Shown piece after piece: positions 1 to 7,221 of a stretch of 64,000 nucleotides of DNA. A program made the translations under genes and the position numbers. The stretch is from Pedobacter zeaxanthinifaciens (lineage in GTDB: Bacteria > Bacteroidota > Bacteroidia > Sphingobacteriales > Sphingobacteriaceae). Each line of letters opens with the position of its first letter. Within the stretch, counting starts at the first letter, position 1. Where the stretch lies: contig NZ_QMHP01000006.1 of NCBI RefSeq assembly GCF_003313335.1, positions 186,001 to 250,000 of the forward strand. Reading direction: 5' to 3'. The notes below the pieces were generated by a model that saw only the letters and a program-made list of their open reading frames with translations, was not told the origin of the DNA and ran no database searches.

Positions 1-2456
1 TCCGCAAATTTTAATGGGATACCACCTAGCTCTTTATACACCGTATCAGCGGCTGATACCCAAAAAATTGAATTGGCTTTTGTTTTTAATTCCCAATTAC
101 AGAAAGGCACAAAAACAGCCCTAAACGCTAATCCTTTTGATTTGTGAATGGTAATTACCTGCACCGCATCGGCCTCATCTGGCGATGGGAGTGATTTTTT
201 TACGCCGTCCTCATCCCACCAGGAAAGGAAATTAACGATGCCTTTTTCGCCTAAACGCGTAGCATTAGCAATCAAATCTCTGAACGCTAATAAGTAGGGA
301 ATATGTTGCTTTTTATCGGCAATGCCGTAAGCTTCAATTAAATTTTCAACAAGCTCAATTAAAGGGAGCTGCATCCAGTTTTGCCAATTTTCGCAAAGCG
401 ATTTAGGCAATAAGCTGTTAAGGCTGCCCAATGATTTTCCTGTTAAACTTAAATAGGCATTGGGCTGAATTTCTTTTTGATGTAGGCGATGGAAAAGCGC
501 AATGCAATTGGCTTTATAAAGCGCTGTTTGCGTATCTATCCCAACTAAAACCTTCAAGGTGTTGATGATCAATTGCACCGCAGTATTGTTGGCTATCATC
601 AGCGCTTCGCCTGATAAAACGGGAATGTTTTGCTCCATTAACCTGGTAACGCAAAGCATTGCTTCGAAATTGGATCGAACCAAAATGGCGATATCTTTTG
701 CTTGATAGGAACTTTCAGCTTTTAAGCGTTTGATTTCCTCAATAACATCTTGAAGGGCAATTTCTCTATATACCGTTTCCGTAAATCTATCGATATCCTC
801 ATTAGCATCGGCTTTGCCAAAACGCTTTACTTTTATAGTGCCGCCCGGCTTGGTAAATGGTGATAGCTTTTGTTTGGCATTGCCGTAAACCGAAGTTACA
901 ATGTCGCTGTAACCATTTTCATCCCACCACTCCAGCAGCTCATCTGATTTTTCAGTAACATTGGTGTTTAGCTGATTTTGCACCAATAGCGGCAAGGATT
1001 GATACAGGTAGTTGTTAAAATTGATGATATTCTCGGTACTACGGTAATTTTCTTCTAGGTTATCATCAATTACGAAATGAGCGCCAATTTCCTGCTTTGC
1101 CTGCTTATGAAGAATATTCCAATCGCCATTGCGCCAACGATAAATGGATTGTTTGGTGTCGCCTACAATTAAATTATCAATATGTTTTTGACTTGGCGAT
1201 GCCATTGCATTGGACAAAATGGAGCGGAAACTTTTCCATTGATTAACGGAAGTGTCCTGAAACTCATCAAATAGAAAATTGCGGTACTTGTTGCCTACTT
1301 TCTCCCAAATAAACGACGGATTATCGCCAGCATCGTCTGTAATTCCGGTGATTAACTTCTGTGCATCGCTGATGAGCAGGTTGTCGTTTTCATTCCGGTA
1401 ATCGCTCAGCAGCACGGCAACTTCTTGCATTAAACGCAAGTAATACAGGTTTTTATTAAAAGCTACAGATAGGCTGTAGTTGGCTAAATTTTGCGCATGA
1501 AAAGCTTTGATTTCTTTCAGCTTCGCGTTTAGTTCATCGTAAAACGAAGATAGTTCAACACCTTTTTGGAACCATTCTGCCGGCTCGTCTATCAGTTTAA
1601 AAACGGCATCCAATTTGGAGAAATCACCTTGTGAAAGATGCTGTATTTTTAACAGTCCGTTTCTGGATTTTCCTTTTAGCTGATCTGCGGTAATTTGGTG
1701 GTTCTCGAAAGTTTGCCAAGCTGCGGCGCCTAGCTCCTTCAATCTATCCTGAAAATAGTTGATTTGGGCTTTAGTAACACCGATGTAGTTTTTGAAAAGC
1801 TCATCTAAACTTGCTAAACCCAATGCATTTATTGCGGTCTCAAAAATCTCATAGCTGTCTTTGAAAACCTCATTAATTAAGTTGCTAAGCTCGGTTTTGT
1901 AGTTCCAACTTTTGTTTTCGCCAATGCGTTCTAAGGCTAAATCTATAATCCATTGCAGCAGTTGCTGGTTATGGTTTAAGCTATCGTCCAGTTTTTGCAC
2001 CAGTTCATCTTTCACCTTGTCGTAATTCATCTCCAAGGTATAATCGGCGTTTAGGCCAAGCTCAAACGCAAAGCCACGAATTACCTTTTGTACAAAACCG
2101 TCGATGGTGCTAACCGCGAACCTGCTGTAGTCGTGTAGTATTTTCCGGTAAACCTTATCGGCTTTCAGCTTTAGGTCTTCTGTATTTAAATCAGGATGTG
2201 CAGCCAGCACAATTTTCCGGTAGTCGTCAATTTTTTTGGATGAATCGCCAGTGGCAAAGCCTTTTAAAACCTCAAGTATTCGGGTTTTCATTTCCTCGGT
2301 AGCCTTGTTGGTAAATGTTACCGCCAATATTTCTCGGTACTTGTTTTCGCCGCTGAAAAGCAAGCTCAAATAATGCGCTGCCAAATTAAAGGTTTTGCCT
2401 GATCCCGCCGATGCTTGTAATATTTTAAGAGGTTTTATCGCCATTTTAAGTTTCAT
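1..2456 (-). CDS. UvrD/RecB-like helicase-nuclease (AddA-like), N-terminal part, runs off window
   Basis: This is a superfamily 1 DNA helicase of the AddA/RecB type that would unwind DNA ends for recombinational repair. The first 818 residues are present and the frame is open to the window edge. Seen: Walker A ASAGSGKT at residues 15-22, motif Ia VTFTNKATEEM near 46-56, Walker B FDEFQDTS near 396-403, motif GDTKQSIYRWRN near 430-441, motif NYRST near 465, and IHKSKGLAF near 768-776. In this family a RecB-like nuclease domain usually sits at the C-terminus; here that part lies outside the window. The start ATG at 2456 leaves 14 residues before Walker A; an internal ATG four codons later is also possible. 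The DUF559 cassette lies just upstream. The helicase class is certain. The exact name is less so, because Bacteroidota AddA and RecB homologues are hard to separate without the C-terminus and the partner gene. Confidence 0.9.
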   Translation of the reverse strand, partial: MKLKMAIKPLKILQASAGSGKTFNLAAHYLSLLFSGENKYREILAVTFTNKATEEMKTRILEVLKGFATGDSSKKIDDYRKIVLAAHPDLNTEDLKLKADKVYRKILHDYSRFAVSTIDGFVQKVIRGFAFELGLNADYTLEMNYDKVKDELVQKLDDSLNHNQQLLQWIIDLALERIGENKSWNYKTELSNLINEVFKDSYEIFETAINALGLASLDELFKNYIGVTKAQINYFQDRLKELGAAAWQTFENHQITADQLKGKSRNGLLKIQHLSQGDFSKLDAVFKLIDEPAEWFQKGVELSSFYDELNAKLKEIKAFHAQNLANYSLSVAFNKNLYYLRLMQEVAVLLSDYRNENDNLLISDAQKLITGITDDAGDNPSFIWEKVGNKYRNFLFDEFQDTSVNQWKSFRSILSNAMASPSQKHIDNLIVGDTKQSIYRWRNGDWNILHKQAKQEIGAHFVIDDNLEENYRSTENIINFNNYLYQSLPLLVQNQLNTNVTEKSDELLEWWDENGYSDIVTSVYGNAKQKLSPFTKPGGTIKVKRFGKADANEDIDRFTETVYREIALQDVIEEIKRLKAESSYQAKDIAILVRSNFEAMLCVTRLMEQNIPVLSGEALMIANNTAVQLIINTLKVLVGIDTQTALYKANCIALFHRLHQKEIQPNAYLSLTGKSLGSLNSLLPKSLCENWQNWMQLPLIELVENLIEAYGIADKKQHIPYLLAFRDLIANATRLGEKGIVNFLSWWDEDGVKKSLPSPDEADAVQVITIHKSKGLAFRAVFVPFCNWELKTKANSIFWVSAADTVYKELGGIPLKFA

Positions 2457-2505
2457 GTAAAGACGCCGTCTTTTTCTCCGTTCAGAAAAAAATGTGTTGG
2501 ACCGT

Positions 2506-2546
2506 CAATTCCCCTCTCGTAGAGGGGTGGTCGAAGACCGGGGTGT
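2506..2546. repeat. Left 41-bp double-hairpin inverted repeat of the DUF559 cassette
   Basis: This is one arm of an inverted repeat whose partner is 3007-3047. The outer 24 bases and the inner GGGGTGT are identical between the arms. The arm holds two small hairpins in series: CCCCTCT-CGT-AGAGGGG (2511-2527) and GGTC-GAA-GACC (2529-2539). The second stem differs from its partner arm (GCCC-AAC-GGGC) but stays fully paired, with two compensated base pairs. The repeat ends exactly where the stop codon of the DUF559 gene begins (2547). Confidence 0.9.
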
Positions 2547-2963
2547 CTATAAGTTCACGCCATAATTTTCGACAATAAAATGTTCTAATCCAATCGACAC
2601 AAAATCCATATTTTTAAGCACATCTACAACTCTAATTCGATAAACTTTTAATCCTAAAGATATTAGATATGTTTCTCTTCGCTCATCGTAATCTCCATCG
2701 AAATCATGACTGGCACCATCTATTTCTATAACCAGGCTGAGTTGTCGTACATAAAAATCAACTATGTAATTTCCAATTATTCGTTGTCTGTCGAAATCCA
2801 AACCATAAAATTTACCTTTAGATACTCGCGTCCAAAATAGGACTTCTGGAAGGTTTGACGAATAACGAAGGTTTTTGGCTCTTTCTTTTAATTTTGGATT
2901 GTAGGGCAGTGCAGATTTGTAGGATTGACTTATTGGGATACCGTTTATTGTAATTGATTTCAT
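2547..2963 (-). CDS. DUF559 (Vsr-like PD-(D/E)XK fold) small endonuclease-domain protein
   Basis: A 138-residue protein of the DUF559 family, related in fold to very-short-patch-repair (Vsr) endonucleases. Seen: E40 in LPEVLFW, D69 in IVDFYV, E80 and D82 in VIEIDG, and H86 in the ASH that follows. These fit the acidic metal-binding positions of a PD-(D/E)XK nuclease, so the active site looks intact. Residues 1-30 are a basic leader common in the family. No Vsr zinc-binding cysteines or methyltransferase neighbour is present, so a role in mismatch repair or restriction is not supported. The gene sits alone inside 41-bp inverted repeats between two unrelated genes, and an 8-bp-armed palindrome lies 4 bp upstream of its ATG. 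The family assignment is firm. The biological role is unknown; a selfish or repeat-associated cassette is inference. Confidence 0.85.
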   Translation of the reverse strand: MKSITINGIPISQSYKSALPYNPKLKERAKNLRYSSNLPEVLFWTRVSKGKFYGLDFDRQRIIGNYIVDFYVRQLSLVIEIDGASHDFDGDYDERRETYLISLGLKVYRIRVVDVLKNMDFVSIGLEHFIVENYGVNL

Positions 2964-2967
2964 AAGA

Positions 2968-2985
2968 TAGCTTTAGTTAAAGCTA
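2968..2985. promoter_or_regulatory. Perfect palindrome just upstream of the DUF559 start codon
   Basis: TAGCTTTA-GT-TAAAGCTA is an 8-bp-armed perfect palindrome beginning 4 bp upstream of the ATG at 2963 (minus strand). On the minus strand one arm, TAGCTTTA, differs from the Bacteroidota -7 box TAnnTTTG only at the last base. It could be an operator over the promoter, or an mRNA hairpin covering the ribosome binding region. The palindrome is seen; its function is inference. Confidence 0.45.
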
Positions 2986-3006
2986 ACTATTTTCTAAATC
3001 TTTTAA

Positions 3007-3047
3007 ACACCCCGCCCGTTGGGCACCCCTCTACGAGAGGGGAATTG
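3007..3047. repeat. Right 41-bp double-hairpin inverted repeat of the DUF559 cassette
   Basis: This is the partner of 2506-2546 in inverted orientation. It carries the same CCCCTCT-CGT-AGAGGGG hairpin (3026-3042) and a second stem, GCCC-AAC-GGGC (3014-3024). That stem differs in sequence from the left arm but keeps full pairing. It lies 43 bp upstream of the DUF559 start codon. No target-site duplication is visible outside the two arms: the flanks read ...GACCGT on the left and CAAGTA... on the right. Confidence 0.9.
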
Positions 3048-3078
3048 CAAGTAGCAGAACAGCAAATCCCATAAATAC

Positions 3079-3546
3079 TTAGAATGCTTTCTGCTGATCT
3101 TCCTTGCGCCACTCTGCCCAGGAATTTGGTGTTTCGTATAAGCGTACTGCCTGTAAAATAAAGCCAATCTCATCAAAAACACGTTGCAGTGTGAATCTTA
3201 TTTGCATCAATAAATTTTCGCAAGTAGGCTGAAATGAAACGAAATGCACTTTTTCAGAAATGGCATAACAGCCTGCTCTTAAGGAGGCCGGCACAGCTTC
3301 GTTAAGCACTAAAGCATGGTCAAATTTGTTAATGACGTTTTCAGTTATGATTTTGTTGAGGCTGCCAAAATCTATCAACATACCACATTTGGTGTTTTGA
3401 GGATCCTGATTAGCGTATCCTCCCACTGTAACCTGTAGGCGGTAAGTATGTCCGTGGATATTTTTACAGGGCCCATCGTAATTAAAAAGCGCATGGGCCA
3501 TATCAAACTTAAACTCTTTGGTAACCCTGATAAACTGATTTTGCAT
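3079..3546 (-). CDS. queD: 6-carboxytetrahydropterin synthase QueD
   Basis: QueD converts 7,8-dihydroneopterin triphosphate to 6-carboxy-tetrahydropterin, the second step of the queuosine/preQ0 pathway for tRNA modification. The 155-residue protein has the zinc ligands H18 (MAHAL), H31 and H33 (IHGHTY) and the catalytic C27, giving the CxxxHGH pattern that marks QueD rather than animal-type PTPS. Further matches are LIDFGSL, FDHALVLNE and PTCENL (cf. PTAEN). The length is slightly above the E. coli protein because of a longer middle segment. It is the first intact housekeeping gene to the right of the DUF559 cassette, with tcdA upstream in the same orientation. Other que genes are not in the window. 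A PTPS-like side role cannot be excluded but is less likely. Confidence 0.9.
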   Translation of the reverse strand: MQNQFIRVTKEFKFDMAHALFNYDGPCKNIHGHTYRLQVTVGGYANQDPQNTKCGMLIDFGSLNKIITENVINKFDHALVLNEAVPASLRAGCYAISEKVHFVSFQPTCENLLMQIRFTLQRVFDEIGFILQAVRLYETPNSWAEWRKEDQQKAF

Positions 3547-3617
3547 TGGACTAAGTTAGCCTATGCCAAAGCGGTTGAAAATGATTTCCGTCAGTTAGAA
3601 AAGTTATTTAGCGCAAA

Positions 3618-4424
3618 CTATTTGTCCTTCGGTTGATCCTTCTTTTTTGATTTGATTATCGCTTTTTTGCTGATGCGCTCTGGGCGTTTTTCGATAGCTA
3701 TTTTGTAGCCCAATAAATCCCTAATTGCTACCGATGCACAAACACCACCAAAGGCAGCGGGCAAGTAAGAAATTGTTCCGTAAGCTGATCTTTTAAAGTT
3801 CGATCCGTCAGTCATAATTAACGATTCTTTCATCACTTCTTCGATAGAAAACACGGCCTTTATGGTACTTGCGTTACCTAATTTTTTCAAGCGCTTGCGC
3901 ACGTATTGTGCAAAAACACATTGGTAGGTATCAGTGAGGTAGGTGGTACGTAATTTAGTTGGATCTAATTTTCCACCAGCTCCCATTGAGCTTACAATAG
4001 GAAGGTTAAATTGTAAAGCAGTGGAAAGCAAGGTTACCTTTGGCGTAATACTGTCGATACAATCCATCACATAATCAAACTTGGTTGCCAAAATTTCCCT
4101 GCATTTTTGAGGGGTTAAAAAATCTTGTACCACGTGCAATTTTAATTCCGGATTGATGGCCAATAAACGTTCCTGCATAATTTGTGCTTTGCTAACGCCG
4201 TGGTTGGTAGCCAGTGCCGGCAATTGTCGGTTCCTATTACTCGGGTCAACAACATCACCGTCTACAATAGTCATTTCGCCCACGCCGCTACGACAAATAA
4301 ACTCGGCCGCAAAAGAGCCCACGCCACCTAAGCCAACAACTAAAACATGCTTTTGCTGCAATAAATCAATTCCCTCGTTTCCCACCAATAGCGCCGAACG
4401 CGATAACCAAGCTAAATCAGACAT
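3618..4424 (-). CDS. tcdA: tRNA threonylcarbamoyladenosine dehydratase TcdA
   Basis: TcdA is a ThiF/HesA/E1-like enzyme that uses ATP to cyclise t6A37 in ANN-decoding tRNAs to the hydantoin form ct6A. Seen: the ATP-binding VVGLGGVGSFAAE near residues 30-42, SNRNRQ, the DCIDSITPK stretch, and GAGGKLDPT, all characteristic of TcdA/CsdL. I chose the ATG at 4424 (MSDLAWLSR), because the 16 codons upstream (MFKPPNPLLNFN...) do not resemble the family and the frame merely happens to be open. It probably shares a transcript with the TatD-like gene 60 bp upstream. The lysine-rich C-terminus (KKAIIKSKKK) is unremarkable. MoeB and ThiF are alternatives, but the length without a rhodanese domain and the GGAGG-DPT motif favour TcdA. 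Confidence 0.88.
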   Translation of the reverse strand: MSDLAWLSRSALLVGNEGIDLLQQKHVLVVGLGGVGSFAAEFICRSGVGEMTIVDGDVVDPSNRNRQLPALATNHGVSKAQIMQERLLAINPELKLHVVQDFLTPQKCREILATKFDYVMDCIDSITPKVTLLSTALQFNLPIVSSMGAGGKLDPTKLRTTYLTDTYQCVFAQYVRKRLKKLGNASTIKAVFSIEEVMKESLIMTDGSNFKRSAYGTISYLPAAFGGVCASVAIRDLLGYKIAIEKRPERISKKAIIKSKKKDQPKDK

Positions 4425-4484
4425 CTTAAAAGTAAAATTAAAATTCAAAAGTGGATTTGGAGGCTTAAACAACCAACAGAATCA

Positions 4485-5141
4485 CTATAAACCAATGTTT
4501 TTCCAGTTGGCAAAAATAACATCTTTCAATTCATCTACTGTTATTTTCTTTAATTCAGCCACTTTGGTGTAAATGGCTTCAATATCAACCTGCGCATCAT
4601 CAGTTTCCAGAAAAAACGGAGCATCTAGTTGTTGCAATGTAGCAGCTACTGCTTCGGATGTTAAAACCGCCGCACCAAATGACAAGTAAAAACCTTGATT
4701 GATCAGTTGTACCGCAAGTTCTTTCTTTTTAGCGAAGCCATGGATAATCAGCGGAACGCTAGGGTTCATCTTCTTTTTTAACGCAATCAGTTCATCAAAA
4801 GCTTTAACACAATGCAAAATCAGTGGCTTTTTTAATTGTTCTGCCAAATTCATCTGTGCTTCTAACAATTGTATTTGGCTGGCCATAGGCTCGCCCTGCA
4901 GTTTATCTAAACCGCATTCGCCAATTAGCTTCACGTTATCCTGCTTGGCAAGCACAGTAAGGTATTTCATATAAGTAGAAAGTTCAGCAAGCTTGCCATA
5001 CCACGGATGAATCCCGATAGAAATTGGCTTTGTTTTAGGCATGGCTAAAAAAGTGCTTTCGCTCAAAGAAATGCTTTGAATAGCAACAACTCCCGGCGCC
5101 TGTTTGGTTTGGTGGGTATGTAGATTTAAAAACAAACTCAT
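4485..5141 (-). CDS. TatD-family metal-dependent hydrolase, short form
   Basis: A 218-residue TIM-barrel metallohydrolase of the TatD/YcfH family (DNase or 3'-5' exonuclease activity in characterised members). Metal-ligand positions visible: H8 and H10 in NLHTHQ, E75 in GECGLD, the histidines in ILHCVKAFDEL and IIHGF, and the aspartate in ETDD. It is about 40 residues shorter than E. coli TatD. The barrel entry between the HTH motif and GIHPW is compressed, which is usual for the Bacteroidota version. It is divergent from the thioredoxin-like gene and upstream of tcdA. The substrate is not predictable from sequence. Confidence 0.85.
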   Translation of the reverse strand: MSLFLNLHTHQTKQAPGVVAIQSISLSESTFLAMPKTKPISIGIHPWYGKLAELSTYMKYLTVLAKQDNVKLIGECGLDKLQGEPMASQIQLLEAQMNLAEQLKKPLILHCVKAFDELIALKKKMNPSVPLIIHGFAKKKELAVQLINQGFYLSFGAAVLTSEAVAATLQQLDAPFFLETDDAQVDIEAIYTKVAELKKITVDELKDVIFANWKNIGL

Positions 5142-5249
5142 TCATGCAAATATAACAAAAGCAGCAGCTCAAAAAATTTACTCTATAAAAACAGTAGACA
5201 ATTTTTGTGTGGCTATATTTGCCGCAGTAATTTTTAGTAACTTATAAAG

Positions 5250-5762
5250 ATGATAAAGAAACTCTTGATTTTTTTAACCTTCGTAAGCTTTGGTTTATCA
5301 AACAGTAAAGCACAAGATAAAACAGCCACCAGCACCGAAGCGCCACAGGCGGTGAAAATTTATAACCCGTCGGCAAATGCACAAGCTGATATCGACGCCG
5401 CTGTAGCAAAAGCAAAAAAGCAAAATAAACACGTATTTGTGCAGGTTGGCGGCAACTGGTGTGTTTGGTGTTTAAGGTTTCATCAACTAGTAAATGATAC
5501 CCCTGAACTTAAGCAGTACCTAACTAACAATTTCGAAGTGGTTTTGGTGAACTATAGCCCTGAGAATAAAAATGAAGCAGTATTGAAAAAGTTGAAAAAT
5601 CCAGGTCGTTTTGGCTTTCCAGTGTTTTTAATTTTAGATGGTAATGGTGAGGTAATTCATATCCAAAACTCAGCCTACTTAGAACAGGGAAAGGGCCACA
5701 GCGTGAAATTGATTACAGACTTTCTTAAAAATTGGACCTATAACGCAGTTAATGCGAATTAG
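5250..5762 (+). CDS. Exported thioredoxin-like protein with CVWC active site
   Basis: A 170-residue protein with an N-terminal signal peptide (about residues 1-21, ending SKAQ) and one thioredoxin-fold domain. The redox motif is W70-C71-V-W-C74, inside GGNWCVWC, typical of the thioredoxin_7/DUF255-like group that acts on periplasmic protein thiols. Further fold signs are the beta strand HVFVQV before the motif and GFPVFLILDGNG, with the cis-proline equivalent in GFPV. A TATATTTG -7 box lies at 5214-5221, 28 bp before the ATG, without a convincing -33 element. It is monocistronic and divergent from the TatD gene. The partner substrate is unknown; general disulfide reduction in the periplasm is the likeliest role. 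Confidence 0.85.
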   Translation: MIKKLLIFLTFVSFGLSNSKAQDKTATSTEAPQAVKIYNPSANAQADIDAAVAKAKKQNKHVFVQVGGNWCVWCLRFHQLVNDTPELKQYLTNNFEVVLVNYSPENKNEAVLKKLKNPGRFGFPVFLILDGNGEVIHIQNSAYLEQGKGHSVKLITDFLKNWTYNAVNAN

Positions 5763-5806
5763 CTATATCGGATAGTTAGTTTTAATTGTCGCTTACCTAA
5801 AGAAAA

Positions 5807-6481
5807 TTAATTGTTTGTGCTTCCTAGCCTTTGCGTAAGGTAAATGTAATTGAACATGCAGTAGGTAGCAATAGCGCCGAAACTATGCCATAAAAAATGT
5901 GTGCCAATGCTTAACCAAGCCCATTTATCTACCACCCTAAAAGTAAGGGCAAAAATAAATGCCAGCAAAGCGAAGCCTACCCATTTTGCAGCCTTCCAAT
6001 TGGTGTAAATCAAATAACTTAACACCGGAAGTAAAACAATTAAAGCTAGCAACGCATAATTTACGTTGATAAATAGGTGCTCGTTACTGCCAGTAAAATA
6101 GCTTCTTAAGCTCAGCTGCAGTAAAAAATAGCCTAAAATCATCAGCAAGGCATAATACCACTTGGTGCGTTTAGCCAAAAAGTACATTCCAGCTGAGACA
6201 CAAAGCAGCATAATTGGCAACCAGTCCATCATAATAAAAACGGGCCACTGCCTAAACGAGTGGTAAATGGTACCACCTATGCCGCCAATATAAAGCAAAG
6301 TAATACAATAGCTTAAAAATGGATGTTGTTTGAAATTTCCCTTAATTTTTACGGTCCAAAAAATGGCGATAAACAAAAATAAAACAGCAGTAACCGCATT
6401 AAAAGGCTCAGGAAATAGGTGTTCCATATTGGTCTCCGTGTAGTGCATTCCACCATCTGGAGGCATTGAATTGATAGGCAT
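5807..6481 (-). CDS. CREST-superfamily (alkaline ceramidase-like) integral membrane protein
   Basis: A 224-residue polytopic protein with about seven hydrophobic segments. It carries the scattered metal-site pattern of the CREST superfamily (alkaline ceramidase, PAQR, Per1): PEPFNAVTA near residues 24-32, IYHSFRQW followed by MMDWLPIML near 70-90, and THFLWHSFGAIATY near 193-206. The histidines and aspartate at these places would bind zinc. Sphingobacteriaceae make sphingolipids, so lipid amide hydrolysis is a sensible guess but is not shown. It is convergent with the thioredoxin-like gene (44 bp apart). The fold family is fairly clear; the substrate is inference, and hemolysin-III-like or plain hypothetical membrane protein are the alternatives. 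Confidence 0.65.
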   Translation of the reverse strand: MPINSMPPDGGMHYTETNMEHLFPEPFNAVTAVLFLFIAIFWTVKIKGNFKQHPFLSYCITLLYIGGIGGTIYHSFRQWPVFIMMDWLPIMLLCVSAGMYFLAKRTKWYYALLMILGYFLLQLSLRSYFTGSNEHLFINVNYALLALIVLLPVLSYLIYTNWKAAKWVGFALLAFIFALTFRVVDKWAWLSIGTHFLWHSFGAIATYCMFNYIYLTQRLGSTNN

Positions 6482-6573
6482 AAGATTTTTATTCGTAGAA
6501 CATGGAATTGGTTATTTTTGTTTGCACTTATGTAGAGCGTTTTACATGATAAATTAAAACAATAAAAATCAAG

Positions 6574-7122
6574 ATGAGTAATAAATTGTACATGATTTTA
6601 CTGGGCTGTAAACCCAAAGGAAGGCATACTGAGCAACATGATATTTTCTTTGGCATTGCCGATAAAGTAAAGGATTTGGTTCCCTCTATTACCGATTTTT
6701 GGCCTGAGGCTGAAGGTAAAATTCACCTAGATGCATACAGAGAAGTTGTTTCGGTAGAGGGTTACAAAGTAGAAGTTATCGCTGCAACTGATGATCAAAT
6801 GGGTGCTTCCTCCAAACGTTTGTTTTTTATGAACTTGGGCGGATACCAAAAGGAGGTTTTTGATGAATTGCACCACAAAATGTTAATAGTGGCAGAAAGC
6901 AAAGCCGAAGCCATAAAAAAGGCAAAAGACAGCGAGTTTTATCAGCAGTTTTTTAGTCCGCATATTGATGATAAATACGGTGTAGATGTAGATGATGTTT
7001 TTGACATTGAAGATGTTTTGCCTGCCGAAATGAAATTACAATACCGTTTACAGTTTACACCGCAAGCCAATTTACCCAATGACGAGATTGTGCTGGGCTA
7101 CATGCCAATAGCTAAACTCTAG
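6574..7122 (+). CDS. DUF1543 domain protein
   Basis: A 182-residue soluble protein with the DUF1543 signatures LLGCKPKGRHTEQHDIFFGI near residues 9-28 and HLDAYREVVSVEGY near 51-64. The same motif is present in degenerate form in the second half (FMNLGGYQKEVFDELHHK and later), suggesting an internal duplication of the module. No signal peptide or membrane segment is seen. The family is widespread in Gram-negative bacteria and has no established function. It stands alone between divergent and downstream genes. I do not assign a role. Confidence 0.8.
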   Translation: MSNKLYMILLGCKPKGRHTEQHDIFFGIADKVKDLVPSITDFWPEAEGKIHLDAYREVVSVEGYKVEVIAATDDQMGASSKRLFFMNLGGYQKEVFDELHHKMLIVAESKAEAIKKAKDSEFYQQFFSPHIDDKYGVDVDDVFDIEDVLPAEMKLQYRLQFTPQANLPNDEIVLGYMPIAKL

Positions 7123-7221
7123 TCGTTACGTTTGCCATTAGTCGGTTTACGGTCATGTTTGCTCCTGTATCAGCACAAAATTTATTCATAGCTGTTAATT
7201 TGTATTAAAAATATTCAAACA

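Noticed and set aside
2457..2475. AAAGAC-GCC-GTCTTT as a terminator after the DUF559 gene
   Set aside because: A 6-bp stem with no T-run in the transcribed direction, almost touching the helicase start codon; too weak to call.
2506..3047. Conventional insertion sequence around the DUF559 gene
   Set aside because: No transposase motif (DDE, HUH or serine recombinase) and no target-site duplication; the inverted repeats are hairpin arms, not IS ends.
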